From the NCBI GenBank assembly GCA_027081405.1, contig JALWKO010000078.1:1-64000 (forward strand): a stretch of 64,000 bases of DNA, read 5' to 3'. This DNA comes from Campylobacteraceae bacterium (lineage in GTDB: Bacteria > Campylobacterota > Campylobacteria > Campylobacterales > Sulfurovaceae). A model generated the notes under the pieces. The model was given only the letters and a program-made list of their open reading frames with translations, was not told where the DNA came from and ran no database searches. The position numbers and the translations under genes are program-made. Of this stretch, positions 8,373 to 18,242 are shown piece after piece. The stretch's first letter is position 1. Each line of letters begins with the position of its first letter.

Positions 8373-9733
8373 CCAACAATCTAAGAATTAAACATATTTT
8401 ATTTTTTTTAAAAATTATGTTTGTAATCATTTTTATAACTTTATCGATATCTACTACAATTTCTAAACTTGAGTCTAACAATGTAGTGGATTATTTTCTG
8501 CTTTCAATATTCATTTTTATATTACTTCTAGATATCTACTTAACACCAAAAAAATCCTATTTGAATTTACTTATTTATCTCACCATTGCATTAAACATAA
8601 TCGGGGTTTTCATAATCGAACACGATCCACACCCCTTTTATCTTTATGAAGTTGAACAATGGACAGGATATGCTGGCAGCATACCTTATTTGTTACTTGT
8701 TCAATTCTTTTTTGTTCAAGGAATCAATTTTGCATTGAATGAACGAAAACTTCCATATTACTTTGATACAAGAGTGATATTTAAATATAGCTTTCTTTTT
8801 CTTCTCTCGATTTTACTTACTTTCACTTATTTGCAGATATTCATTCACAAACCTGCTCCCATCCTCGGAGTTGATCGGTTTGTATATGACAAGTTGATTC
8901 TAGGTCCTTACGGACGGATTACCAACCTTTTGTTTTACTTTTCCTTAGGATTAGGCATACTCTTTTTCAAAGAGAAAAAAAAACTTTACTTGCTCCTACT
9001 CGCATTAATAGAATTAGCCTTTTTTCTGAAAGGTCACAAATTTTGGAATTTTGTGCAGATACTCTTTTTATTCACTATTCCATATGTCGCATACATAAAC
9101 AATAAAAAAATTTTACGGACCCTTGTTGGTTTTTCAGTTTTTGTCATAGTTGCTATATTCATCGCAGTAAAAATCAATCTTTACTACTTTCCATCTTTCC
9201 AACCTTACGAATACGTCAAGCAAAGAGCCGCACAGGAGGGTCAACTATGGTGGTCAACCTATAAAAATTATCCTGAAAGGCTTCGATTTGATGAGGCGCT
9301 AGATGAGTTTAATAAATACTTTCATTTAAATTATAACAATCAATACGAAATCGGGATGTATAAAATGATGTATCTTAATACAACACCTAAACGATTTGAA
9401 TGGAAAATTTCTAAACTCTCTAGATACGTTTACTCCACACCTGCACTGTTATACTATTATTTTGGAATTATTGGTGCTTTGATATTGCTAATGCTTTTTG
9501 GTATCATCTGGGGCCTATGGTTAAGATTCGTGATATTTACTATAATACAGGGGAATTTACTGCAGTCCATTCTGTTATCCAGGCTTTTCTATATTTTCAG
9601 GAAGGCTTTTAAAGATGGAGATATATATAAACTATTCAGTGTAGAGTTTTTAGTTATTATTATTTTCATAGCTATTATCTATATTATTACAGAAATTATG
9701 ACTACCAATAATAAACTGTCTTACAAGGAATAA
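8366..9733 (+). CDS. polytopic membrane protein, probable O-antigen/capsule polymerase (Wzy-like)
   Basis: A 455-residue inner-membrane protein with about ten hydrophobic segments and one large soluble loop (roughly residues 285-355, after YYFPSFQPYEYVKQR). Sequence similarity alone does not identify it. The role is inferred from the locus, which otherwise has a flippase, a chain-length regulator and an initiating transferase but no polymerase. It is one of the most AT-rich genes in the window. Confidence 0.55.
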   Translation: MLTNNLRIKHILFFLKIMFVIIFITLSISTTISKLESNNVVDYFLLSIFIFILLLDIYLTPKKSYLNLLIYLTIALNIIGVFIIEHDPHPFYLYEVEQWTGYAGSIPYLLLVQFFFVQGINFALNERKLPYYFDTRVIFKYSFLFLLSILLTFTYLQIFIHKPAPILGVDRFVYDKLILGPYGRITNLLFYFSLGLGILFFKEKKKLYLLLLALIELAFFLKGHKFWNFVQILFLFTIPYVAYINNKKILRTLVGFSVFVIVAIFIAVKINLYYFPSFQPYEYVKQRAAQEGQLWWSTYKNYPERLRFDEALDEFNKYFHLNYNNQYEIGMYKMMYLNTTPKRFEWKISKLSRYVYSTPALLYYYFGIIGALILLMLFGIIWGLWLRFVIFTIIQGNLLQSILLSRLFYIFRKAFKDGDIYKLFSVEFLVIIIFIAIIYIITEIMTTNNKLSYKE

Positions 9734-9734
9734 T

Positions 9735-10883
9735 ATGTTTGATGTTATCACTGTAGGAGCGGGACTGTCGGGTATAGTGCTTGCGGAGCGGCTATCGAGT
9801 GTCAGCAATAAAAAGATCCTTTTGCTTGATAGGCGCAATACCATCGGAGGAAATTGCTATGACGAGAAAAACGAAGTCAACATCTTGATCCACAAATACG
9901 GACCCCACCTTTTCCATACCGACAACAAAGCAGTCGTCGATTATCTCTCCAACTTTACTGAGTGGGAGGTATACAACCACAAGGTATTGGCCTATATTGA
10001 CGGCCGGGAAGTTCCGATCCCTTTTAACTTCAATACGCTTTATCAAGTCTTCCCTCCAGAACTAGCGAAAAAACTCGAGCAAAAGCTTCTTGCTGCCTAT
10101 CCCTACAATTCCAAGGTTCCTATTCTGGAACTCAAACAGTCCGCTGATGAGGATCTGCAATTTCTAGCCGACTATATCTATGAAAAAATTTTCGTCAACT
10201 ATACCGCCAAACAGTGGGGAATGAAACCCGAAGAGATCGACGCTGCAGTCACGGCACGGGTTCCTGTTTTCATCGGGCGGGACGATCGCTATTTCAACGA
10301 TACCTATCAAATGCTCCCCATACGGGGCTATACGGAAATGTTCCGAAACATGCTGGATCACCCCAATATCAAACTGATGCTCAACACAGACTTTAAAGAG
10401 GTTTGTGAACTCAAAGACGGAAAATTCTATCTCTTTGGTCAACCGTTTGACGGGCAGGTGATCTACACCGGTCAAATCGATGAACTCTTTGCGTATCGAT
10501 TCGGTGAACTGCCCTATCGAAGTGTGCGAATGGAGTTTGAGACTCTTTCGCGCCGATGGTATCAGGATGCCGCGACCGTCAACTATCCCAACCAATACGC
10601 CTTTACCCGCATCACCGAATTCAAACACATCCATCCGATCGACAGTGATCAAACGACAATTCTCAAAGAATATCCCGAGCCCTACGTCATCGGCAAAAAT
10701 ACCCCCTACTACCCGGTCTTTACCGGCGAAAATCAACGAAAATATGCTCAATACAAGGATCTCGCGGCACAAATCCCCAATCTCACGCTTGTCGGACGTT
10801 TAGCTGAATATCGGTATTATGACATGGATGATGCGGTTGCGAACGCTCTCGACATCTTTGAAGACATGAAGGAAAAGCTATGA
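9735..10883 (+). CDS. glf: UDP-galactopyranose mutase
   Basis: Interconverts UDP-galactopyranose and UDP-galactofuranose, using FAD in the cytosol. The 382-residue length is typical. Motifs are GAGLSGIVLAERL (FAD binding), RRNTIGGNCYDE, HKYGPHLFHT, and the NYPNQYAFTRITEFKH region. The product implies galactofuranose in the surface glycan. Base composition is nearer to the host than that of its neighbours, which points to a mosaic origin of the locus. It overlaps the next gene by four bases. Confidence 0.95.
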   Translation: MFDVITVGAGLSGIVLAERLSSVSNKKILLLDRRNTIGGNCYDEKNEVNILIHKYGPHLFHTDNKAVVDYLSNFTEWEVYNHKVLAYIDGREVPIPFNFNTLYQVFPPELAKKLEQKLLAAYPYNSKVPILELKQSADEDLQFLADYIYEKIFVNYTAKQWGMKPEEIDAAVTARVPVFIGRDDRYFNDTYQMLPIRGYTEMFRNMLDHPNIKLMLNTDFKEVCELKDGKFYLFGQPFDGQVIYTGQIDELFAYRFGELPYRSVRMEFETLSRRWYQDAATVNYPNQYAFTRITEFKHIHPIDSDQTTILKEYPEPYVIGKNTPYYPVFTGENQRKYAQYKDLAAQIPNLTLVGRLAEYRYYDMDDAVANALDIFEDMKEKL

Positions 10884-11647
10884 TAAAGATAGCCGTATTT
10901 GTTGCCACCCATAAACCATATGAGTTTCCTTCTGATGACATGTATATTCCCATGCAAGTGGGATGTAGCCTTGCAAGTGAGGATTTTGGCTATGCCAAAG
11001 ACAATGATACAGAAGATAATATTTCCCATAAAAATCCGTACTACTGTGAGCTAACTGCACTTTATCAAATCTGGAAAAATGAAATATATAAATCGTACGA
11101 CTATATCGGATTGTGTCATTATAGAAGATATTTTTCTGGAAAAAAACTGTCGTTCGAAGGCAAAAAAATTCTAGATTATTCAGTAGCAAAAGAATTACTT
11201 AAGCAATATGATGCGATTTTACCAAAAAAAAGAAATTATATTATTGAAACTGTCTATTCTCATTACTGTAATGCACACTATAAGCAGGACATGGATTTAG
11301 TTTATGAAATTATACGAACCAAATATCCGGAATATTTTACATCACTGAAAGAAGTCTTGAATTCACGATCGCTCCATCTTTTCAATATGTTTATATTAAA
11401 AAGACAAGATTTTGATAGATATATGGAATGGATTTTTGGAATATTAAGTGAAGTCGAGAAGCAAATAGATATTGACAATTACGATGATTATCAGAAACGC
11501 GTATTTGGATTTCTTTCAGAAAGGCTTTTTAATGTATGGATCAAAAAAAACAATTTAAAAATTAAACATTTGAATGTAGAAAATATCGAGGGAGAAAATT
11601 TACTTTTGAAAGCCTATGGGCTTATAAAAAGGAAACTGAAAGGATGA
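10880..11647 (+). CDS. DUF4422 family glycosyltransferase
   Basis: A 255-residue cytosolic protein with the DUF4422 features: an ATHKPYEFPSDDMYIPMQVG start, an IGLCHYRRYF motif near residue 75, and NMFILKRQDFDRY near residue 170. The family is known from polysaccharide loci and usually acts as a sugar transferase; the substrate is not deducible. Its position next to glf fits a galactofuranosyltransferase, but this is inference. It overlaps both neighbours by four bases. Confidence 0.7.
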   Translation: MIKIAVFVATHKPYEFPSDDMYIPMQVGCSLASEDFGYAKDNDTEDNISHKNPYYCELTALYQIWKNEIYKSYDYIGLCHYRRYFSGKKLSFEGKKILDYSVAKELLKQYDAILPKKRNYIIETVYSHYCNAHYKQDMDLVYEIIRTKYPEYFTSLKEVLNSRSLHLFNMFILKRQDFDRYMEWIFGILSEVEKQIDIDNYDDYQKRVFGFLSERLFNVWIKKNNLKIKHLNVENIEGENLLLKAYGLIKRKLKG

Positions 11648-12963
11648 ATGTGACTACACTGATTACCAGCATATTATTTATAATAGCAGACATTGAAGCT
11701 ATCATCCTTTCTATATTGACGGCTTATTATATTCGAGGTACCATTGACTTTATTCCGCATCACACACAAAGTTTAAACACATATCTACTTTTTCTCCCTA
11801 TCTATATGGTACCCGTCGCGCTTTTTGGATATGAAGGCCTTTATACAAAGCGATTTGATTTTTGGCATGAGACAAGACTTACAATCAAAGGAGTTCTCTT
11901 TAGTGCGATCATCGTATTTGCATATTTAGCCATAAGTAAACACGTTCAAAATTATTCACGAGTAGCACTCTTGCTTACGTTCCTAATAATGTCTATTTAC
12001 ATTCCGATTGAAAAATTAATCATGAAACGCCTCCTTTGGAAATTGGGCTTATGGAAAACTCCTGCAAAAATTTATGCAAAAGATCAATTTTTAAAAGAAA
12101 AAATATTAAAAAACCCATACCTTGGCTATGCAGATTCAATCACCGATAATGCTTCATCTGTTTTTATAAATTCAAAAAACTTCGATCCTGACGAAATAAA
12201 AATAATTGTCGAAAAAGAGCTAAAAAATAATCATGAAGTACATTTCATTCCAATTATAAATAATTTCGATTTGACCCATACTCATCAATATTTTCTTTTT
12301 AATGCTCGCACCAACTTCATCGTATTCCAAAATCGTCTCAATAGCAAACTCAGGCGCACATTACAGACTGTTTTTAATTATATATTAGCAATTCTACTTT
12401 TGCCCATCCTGCTCCCCATAATAGCAGTCCTTGCTGTTTTGATCAAGCGCGAATCACCAGGTCCTGTATTTTTCAAACATATTCGTATAGGAAAAAATGG
12501 CAAGGAAATACCAACTTACAAATTCCGAAGCATGTATTCAGATGCAAAGGAACGGTTGGAATCTCTTTTGGCTTCAGATCCTGAAATCCGTAAAGAATGG
12601 GAAACAAATTTTAAGCTAAAAAACGATCCAAGAGTTACAAAAATCGGTGCCTTCCTTCGGAAGACATCTTTGGATGAGCTTCCGCAAATATTCAATGTAT
12701 TGCGAGGCGAAATGAACTTCGTCGGCCCTAGGCCTGTCATAAAAGAAGAATTGGAACGTTATTACGGAGACGACGCACAGTATTATTATATGGTAAAACC
12801 TGGTATTACAGGGCTTTGGCAAGTAAGTGGACGTAGTGACACCGATTATGATTACCGTGTAAAGACGGATAAATGGTATGTTCTTAATTGGTCGCTTTGG
12901 CTCGATATCGTTATATTGTTTAAAACAGTCAAGGTCGTTCTCAAAAAAGAAGGTGCGTATTAA
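11644..12963 (+). CDS. undecaprenyl-phosphate sugar phosphotransferase (WbaP/polyprenyl glycosylphosphotransferase)
   Basis: Starts repeat-unit synthesis by moving a sugar-1-phosphate to undecaprenyl phosphate. The 439-residue protein has four N-terminal membrane helices, a middle cytosolic region, a fifth hydrophobic segment near residue 240, and the catalytic C-domain with PGPVFFKHIRIGKNGK, YKFRSMY, KIGAFLRKTSLDELPQ, GPRPV and KPGITGLWQVSGRSD. A UDP-galactose or UDP-glucose donor would suit the galU and glf neighbours. It is the last biosynthetic gene before the chain-length regulator. Confidence 0.9.
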   Translation: MNVTTLITSILFIIADIEAIILSILTAYYIRGTIDFIPHHTQSLNTYLLFLPIYMVPVALFGYEGLYTKRFDFWHETRLTIKGVLFSAIIVFAYLAISKHVQNYSRVALLLTFLIMSIYIPIEKLIMKRLLWKLGLWKTPAKIYAKDQFLKEKILKNPYLGYADSITDNASSVFINSKNFDPDEIKIIVEKELKNNHEVHFIPIINNFDLTHTHQYFLFNARTNFIVFQNRLNSKLRRTLQTVFNYILAILLLPILLPIIAVLAVLIKRESPGPVFFKHIRIGKNGKEIPTYKFRSMYSDAKERLESLLASDPEIRKEWETNFKLKNDPRVTKIGAFLRKTSLDELPQIFNVLRGEMNFVGPRPVIKEELERYYGDDAQYYYMVKPGITGLWQVSGRSDTDYDYRVKTDKWYVLNWSLWLDIVILFKTVKVVLKKEGAY

Positions 12964-12987
12964 TCCAAATCAATAAAAAGGAAGCCC

Positions 12988-14199
12988 ATGCATAACGGTT
13001 CAAATGACAAGCAAAAGACTACGGAAATATTGCCTTCATATGGATATATGCCTTATTGCCCACCTCAAGAAGATACAGTAGATTTTCGGGAGCTTTGGAA
13101 GATACTGAAGCAACACAAGAGAACTATTCTTTGGACAACGCTATTTTTTGTTTCCATTGCATTGCTCTATTTATTGCTCGCTCATCCAAAATATGAAGCC
13201 AAAGCCACCGTAGCTATCGGGAAAATGCTCATCAAAACTTCCAGTGGCACTCTTCAAGAAAAGTATTTTGAAGATGCCAAGCGTATCAAAGCTATGCTTG
13301 ACGTGGAATACGACACTGCAGGGAAATACCGTGACAAAAATACTACTGCGTATATTGATTCCATCACAATCCCACGAAAGACAAAAGGCCTTCTTGTCAT
13401 CACTGCGTTAGGAGAAAGCAATCTCGTAGCCACAAATATGCTGCACAGCCCGGTCAATGAACTTGTCCAGCGGGGAGAGTTGTATCTCAAAAGCATTTTG
13501 GATGTAAAAAGGAATAAACTCAAAACCATCGAATCCAACATCGCCTATCTGAAAAACGTGCGTCTTATTCAGTTGAAAAAGCAACTTCAGCTCGTACACA
13601 CCGTTGATCTGAAGAAAATCGATGAAAAAATATCAACTATCCAAACTGTAGATATTCCTACGATTACACATAAAATCGATGTAATTACATCTGAAATTCA
13701 GAAAAAACGACAAACGATCGACCGATTAACAAAGCAGATCCTTCCAGCAGCGAAAAAAGATCCGGCACTTGGAACTATGGCTTCCATACAACTTGCCAAC
13801 CTTCAAAACGACATCGAAAGACTCGTACAAAGATTATTGGATCTACAAAAGAAAAAAGAGACTTTGCAAAAACTGACAATACCTGATCTCAAAAAACAGA
13901 AAACTGCAATATTGGAACAAAAAATCCCAAAAATACAAGCTCAAATCCAACATTTGGCAAATATCGAAATCCCGAAACTTCGGACACAAATCGAAGATCT
14001 CAAAACGTCAATGGCGCCTCCATATCTTGTCAGCACACATCTTGTCGGTGAAATCCGCATACATGACAAGCCGGTGAAACCGCAAAAGGCACTGATTCTT
14101 GTCGTATCTCTCGTCACCGGATTGATGTTTGGAGTATTTTTCGCTTTTTTCCGCGAATACCTACAAAAAGAAGAAACTCAATCACAAATGGACAAATGA
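12988..14199 (+). CDS. polysaccharide chain-length regulator (Wzz-like)
   Basis: A 403-residue inner-membrane protein with a cytosolic N-tail, a membrane helix near residues 48-70, a long periplasmic coiled coil, and a second helix near residues 370-390, the classical Wzz layout. The start follows AAGGAAGCCC. The coiled coil contains a recurring DIP/TIP/KIP/EIP motif (DIPTITHKI, TIPDLKKQK, KIPKIQAQI, EIPKLRTQI), which suggests regularly spaced breaks in the helix. No tyrosine-kinase domain follows. Confidence 0.8.
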   Translation: MHNGSNDKQKTTEILPSYGYMPYCPPQEDTVDFRELWKILKQHKRTILWTTLFFVSIALLYLLLAHPKYEAKATVAIGKMLIKTSSGTLQEKYFEDAKRIKAMLDVEYDTAGKYRDKNTTAYIDSITIPRKTKGLLVITALGESNLVATNMLHSPVNELVQRGELYLKSILDVKRNKLKTIESNIAYLKNVRLIQLKKQLQLVHTVDLKKIDEKISTIQTVDIPTITHKIDVITSEIQKKRQTIDRLTKQILPAAKKDPALGTMASIQLANLQNDIERLVQRLLDLQKKKETLQKLTIPDLKKQKTAILEQKIPKIQAQIQHLANIEIPKLRTQIEDLKTSMAPPYLVSTHLVGEIRIHDKPVKPQKALILVVSLVTGLMFGVFFAFFREYLQKEETQSQMDK

Positions 14200-14209
14200 G
14201 AATGATTTC

Positions 14210-15433
14210 TCAGTCGATGATCACCTCGAAGACATTCTCTCCCGTCTCTTTGTCGTAGCGGTAGCGGAATCCGTATCCCAGTTTCTCCAGAATGTTGGCG
14301 ACGATGTAAAGCCCCAGTCCGAATCCGTGGCTCCGTTTCTCCTCCTGGCTGAAAGGCTCGGTGTAATAGGACAGATCCTCTTTGAGCGGTTCGCCGATGG
14401 AGCGCACTTCGATCCGGTTCCCCACACTCTGAAGCCGGACATGGTGGTCTGGGCTGTATTTGATCCCATTGTCCATGAGGTTCTTGAACACCAACGCCAA
14501 GAGCTTCACGTCGGTACGCAGCGGACGGTCGACAATCCGGATCTCGTACTTCTCCCGATCGGCCATCAAAACCCGTTCGGTCCGCTCGATCACCGCCTGC
14601 AGTGTGGCATCCTCGCGGGTGGGCTCGAAATTGTACATCGTGATCCGCTCCACCTCCGCTAGATCGCTGATGAGCTCATTCATCCGCTCGAAAGCGTTGG
14701 TCAAAACTTTCCGAGCCATTTCGTCGTCGATCGTCTCGATAACGATCCGCCCCTTGGTGATGGGGGTTTTGAGCTCGTGCATGATATTGCGCATGAAGAG
14801 GTTCTTGGAGCTCATTAGTTGCTTGATGTGGCGGATCGCCTTGTCAAAGCTCCGGGCGATCCGGCCGATCTCATCATCCCCTGTCTCCTCGATCCGTACG
14901 TCCAGATCTCCCGCTGCGAATTGCTCGATCTGGTGATGAAGCCGCTTGAGAGGGTAGAGTTTGCGCAGCACCATCACATACATGAAAAGCAGCAAAAGTA
15001 CCAAAACCGTCGCAATCGTCAGGATCAGTTCATAGATATAATCCTGCGGGTGGAGATCTTGGAGCATCACATCGTAATCATATCGCTCCACGAAGACGTA
15101 ATAGTGCCGTTTGGTGCGGAACACTCGGACGATGCCATAGACCGATCGTCCGCTAAAAATGGTCACCCCTTCTTTTTCGATCTCCTTTTTGACCGTATTG
15201 GGATCGATCGGCCGGAGATGATAGGTGCGTAGCAGTTTCCGATAGGCCGTGGAGTTTTGGTCGAATTCTTCCCGTGTGAGGAAATGATCGGCGATGATCT
15301 TGTAGCGGTTGATCTGCTGCAGATGGCGCTGCTCCTTCCCCGAAGAGAGGAGGTAGTAAAACGTCGCCCCCAGGACCACGAGCGCGATGATAAAGAGGGT
15401 ATGGATGAAAGTGGTGACCGAGACGTTTTTCAT
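14210..15433 (-). CDS. sensor histidine kinase (ArsS-like)
   Basis: A 407-residue membrane kinase: helix near residues 7-30, a periplasmic sensor region, a second helix near 135-158, HAMP (PLKRLHHQIEQFAAGDLDVR), the H-box MRNIMHELKTPITKG, and an ATPase domain with NLMDNGIKYSP and HGFGLGLYIV. It lies 7 bases after the response regulator on the same strand, so they form a pair. The arrangement and helix layout resemble the acid-responsive ArsRS pair of Helicobacter; the signal here is not known. Confidence 0.85.
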   Translation of the reverse strand: MKNVSVTTFIHTLFIIALVVLGATFYYLLSSGKEQRHLQQINRYKIIADHFLTREEFDQNSTAYRKLLRTYHLRPIDPNTVKKEIEKEGVTIFSGRSVYGIVRVFRTKRHYYVFVERYDYDVMLQDLHPQDYIYELILTIATVLVLLLLFMYVMVLRKLYPLKRLHHQIEQFAAGDLDVRIEETGDDEIGRIARSFDKAIRHIKQLMSSKNLFMRNIMHELKTPITKGRIVIETIDDEMARKVLTNAFERMNELISDLAEVERITMYNFEPTREDATLQAVIERTERVLMADREKYEIRIVDRPLRTDVKLLALVFKNLMDNGIKYSPDHHVRLQSVGNRIEVRSIGEPLKEDLSYYTEPFSQEEKRSHGFGLGLYIVANILEKLGYGFRYRYDKETGENVFEVIID

Positions 15434-15440
15434 GGACGGC

Positions 15441-16133
15441 TCAGACCTTGTCGGTCAGGAGATACCCCACTCCCCGGACGGGACGGATGTATTGATGGTC
15501 GGGGTCGTGTTTGGCGATTTTGTGTCGGATCCGGGAGATGATCACGTCGATGTTTTTGACCGAGCTCGAGTCGTCGATGTGTTCGCTCTCATAGAGCAGC
15601 TGCTCTCTGGATACCGCAGCGTTCATGTGCTGGATCAGCATCGAGAGTACGTCGAATTCCGCCGCGGTTAGATCAAGGGGGATCCCCTTGAAGCGGATGA
15701 CGCGCCCTTCTTTGTCCAACTCGAAGATTCCGGGCTCCTCTTTTTTCTGCCCCCGCTTCCCCCCGGTCCGTCTCAGAATCGTCTTGATCCGGGTGACCAG
15801 TTCCCTCGGATCGTAGGGTTTGGGCATGTAGTCGTCCGCCCCCCGCTCCATCCCGATCACCTTGTCGGTGATGTCGTTGCGGGCCGAAGAAATGATGATG
15901 GGTATGTCGGAGTGTTCTCTGATTTTCTCGACCACCTCCAGACCGTCCATCCCTGGCAAAGTCAGATCGAGGATCACCAGATCGAATGGTTTCTGGGTCA
16001 GCATCGAAAGCCCCAGATAGGGATCTTCCACCGTCGTCACCTCCATCCCGTATCGTTCTAGGTAGTTCGCTAGCACCATCGCCAGCTCGGGATCGTCCTC
16101 GATGATGAGGATTTTCATCTTTTCACCGTCCAT
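15441..16133 (-). CDS. OmpR-family response regulator (partner of the ArsS-like kinase)
   Basis: A 230-residue regulator with receiver motifs IIEDDPE, LVILDLTLPGMDG (phospho-Asp), SSAR and PKPYDPREL, then a winged-helix DNA-binding domain with DLTAAEFDVLSMLI and SRIRHKI…VRGVGYLL. The start is placed at ATG 16133 because AAAGGAG stands just upstream; a longer frame to 16190 lacks a site and would overlap the next gene. The kinase follows on the same strand. Confidence 0.9.
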   Translation of the reverse strand: MDGEKMKILIIEDDPELAMVLANYLERYGMEVTTVEDPYLGLSMLTQKPFDLVILDLTLPGMDGLEVVEKIREHSDIPIIISSARNDITDKVIGMERGADDYMPKPYDPRELVTRIKTILRRTGGKRGQKKEEPGIFELDKEGRVIRFKGIPLDLTAAEFDVLSMLIQHMNAAVSREQLLYESEHIDDSSSVKNIDVIISRIRHKIAKHDPDHQYIRPVRGVGYLLTDKV

Positions 16134-16186
16134 CGCACGCTCCTTTGTTTCAACTATCTTACCATTGCCCCATAAAAAGGGCAAAT

Positions 16187-17236
16187 TCACTCTTCAGCCG
16201 GCACCGCTCCTCCCGTCGCGGCATAGGCCAGATAAATCCGCGTCGCGGCAAAGAGAAACGTGGTGATCGCGGGCCCTAAGATCATCCCCCAGAAGCCGTA
16301 TGTGCTCATCCCCGCCAAGATCGAAAAGAAAATCACCAATTCATTCATCCCCTCGGTCTGGTGCAACAGCCCCTCCTTGATCGCCTTGATGATCACCGGT
16401 TTGACAAACGTATCGGCGACGATGGAGATCATCCCCACCGAATAGACCACGATCAAGATCGCCTCTTTGGATCCGTGGACCCCCCAGGCATACAGCGAAA
16501 GCGGTAGCCAGACCAGCACCCCGCCGACGACCGGGATCAACGAGGCGAACCCGTACACCGCTCCGAGCAAAAGCCCGTCATACCCAAAATAGCTCACGAA
16601 GATTCCAAAAAGGAATCCTTCGAAAATCGCCGTAATGATAATCGAATAGAACACCACCTCCATCGTGGAAGTCACCTCCGCGATCATCTGACGACTCTCC
16701 TCGGAGCCGGCGGGGATGAGTGCCTCGACAAGTTCGAAGAAACGTTCCTGATAGTACACGATCGCCGCATAGAAGACGATCACGAATCCCAGATCCTTCA
16801 AAAAGCCGATCCCTTTGCTGCCGAATTTCGTCAGAAAGAGCGACACCCCTTTGAGGTACGGCAATACCTTGTCGGCCTGGAGATATTCGTCGGCCCATTT
16901 GTTCAGATAGGGCACGTGATCGGCCAGACTTCTGGCCTTTTCAAAGACACTTCGGATCGTCTCCTTGTCAATGCGCGTCAGATACTCCACCCCCGTCGTG
17001 GCGATATAGACGATGGGGGATAGGATCAACACCGTCAGGAGGATCACCATGATGACGGTCACGAGCTTTCGGGAGTGGACCCGACGAGCCACCTCCAGCG
17101 TTAGGTTACTCGTGGCCATCGCAAGGAGGGCTGCTACCACCATCGACAGGAGAAAAGGGGCATAAATGCTATACGCCCCCCACAGTGCCAGTGCAAAAAG
17201 TACCAATACGAAAAAAATGTTTCGGTTCTCAGCCAA
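16187..17236 (-). CDS. AI-2E family permease (PerM/YdiK/YhhT type)
   Basis: A 349-residue inner-membrane protein with about eight hydrophobic segments: two pairs near the start, a long amphipathic middle region, and the conserved C-terminal block [22 protein letters not shown] and [23 protein letters not shown]. Family members are proposed exporters; substrates are mostly unproven. The start is taken as TTG 17236 because GGAGG lies five bases before it; it then overlaps the ruvB stop by eight bases, suggesting translational coupling. Confidence 0.8.
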   Translation of the reverse strand: MAENRNIFFVLVLFALALWGAYSIYAPFLLSMVVAALLAMATSNLTLEVARRVHSRKLVTVIMVILLTVLILSPIVYIATTGVEYLTRIDKETIRSVFEKARSLADHVPYLNKWADEYLQADKVLPYLKGVSLFLTKFGSKGIGFLKDLGFVIVFYAAIVYYQERFFELVEALIPAGSEESRQMIAEVTSTMEVVFYSIIITAIFEGFLFGIFVSYFGYDGLLLGAVYGFASLIPVVGGVLVWLPLSLYAWGVHGSKEAILIVVYSVGMISIVADTFVKPVIIKAIKEGLLHQTEGMNELVIFFSILAGMSTYGFWGMILGPAITTFLFAATRIYLAYAATGGAVPAEE

Positions 17237-18239
17237 AGAGACCTCCTTCGGGGGGCGGAGCGAGTCGGAAAAGCTCATAGGTTTTTGGGGTGGCGATCCG
17301 CCCCCTGGCGGTCCGCTCGATATAGCCGTTGGCGATCAAATAGGGTTCGATCACCTCTTCGATCGTCCCCTCGTCTTCACTCAGGGCCGCGGCGATGGTC
17401 CCCAACCCCATCGGGCGCCCTCGAGCCGAGACGAGCAGCTCCAGGAGCTTCAAGTCGAGTTCGTCGAAGCCCACGTGATTGACCCCCAGCTGATCGAGGC
17501 CGTAGTGGGCGGTCTCCAAAGAGATCACCGGCTCGTCGGCCACCTCGGCGAAATCCCGCACCCGGCGCAGCAGCCGCAGGGCGATCCGGGGGGTCCCCCG
17601 ACTCCGGCGGGCGATCTCCAAAGCCGCGTCTTTGTCGATGGCACTACCGAGTTTCGCGGCGGCTTGCGTCACGATCCGCGCCAGCTCCTCGGGGGTGTAA
17701 AACTCCATGCGAAAATGCATTCCGAACCGATCCCGCAGCGGGTTGGAGAGCATACCAGCTCGGGTCGTGGCCCCGATCAGGGTGAAACGGGGTAGATCGA
17801 TCTTGACCGCCTGGGCTGCGGGACCGCTGCCGATAATGATATCGAGGCGGAAATCCTCCATCGCCGGATAGAGGATCTCCTCCACCGCAGGAGAGAGGCG
17901 GTGGATCTCGTCGATGAAGAGGATGTCCCCCTCCTCCACGTTGGTCAGCAACGCGGCCAGATCGCCCGATTTTTCGATCATCGGAGCGGCGGTGGTTTTG
18001 ATCGTGGCGCCCATCTCCGATGCGATGATGTTGGCCAGTGTGGTTTTCCCCAGCCCCGGCGGTCCGAAAAAGAGGATGTGATCGAGCGCTTCGCTCCGTT
18101 TCACGCTCGCCTGGATGAAGACCTGGAGATTTTTTTTGATTTTCTCCTGCCCGATGTATTCGTCCCAGCGCCCGGGACGGAGGGAACGCTCGAAATTCCC
18201 CTCCCCCTCGAAACGTTCGATCTCGACGACTCTTTCCAT
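17229..18239 (-). CDS. ruvB: Holliday junction branch-migration helicase RuvB
   Basis: The motor ATPase of RuvAB in recombinational repair. The 336-residue protein has the start [19 protein letters not shown], Walker [12 protein letters not shown], Walker [10 protein letters not shown], sensor GATTRAGML, and the C-terminal winged helix ending in [12 protein letters not shown]. The ribosome binding site AAAGGAG lies in one arm of a hairpin (18243-18262) provided by the adjoining repeat element, so translation could be limited by that hairpin. Confidence 0.97.
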   Translation of the reverse strand: MERVVEIERFEGEGNFERSLRPGRWDEYIGQEKIKKNLQVFIQASVKRSEALDHILFFGPPGLGKTTLANIIASEMGATIKTTAAPMIEKSGDLAALLTNVEEGDILFIDEIHRLSPAVEEILYPAMEDFRLDIIIGSGPAAQAVKIDLPRFTLIGATTRAGMLSNPLRDRFGMHFRMEFYTPEELARIVTQAAAKLGSAIDKDAALEIARRSRGTPRIALRLLRRVRDFAEVADEPVISLETAHYGLDQLGVNHVGFDELDLKLLELLVSARGRPMGLGTIAAALSEDEGTIEEVIEPYLIANGYIERTARGRIATPKTYELFRLAPPPEGGLFG

Positions 18240-18242
18240 CAG

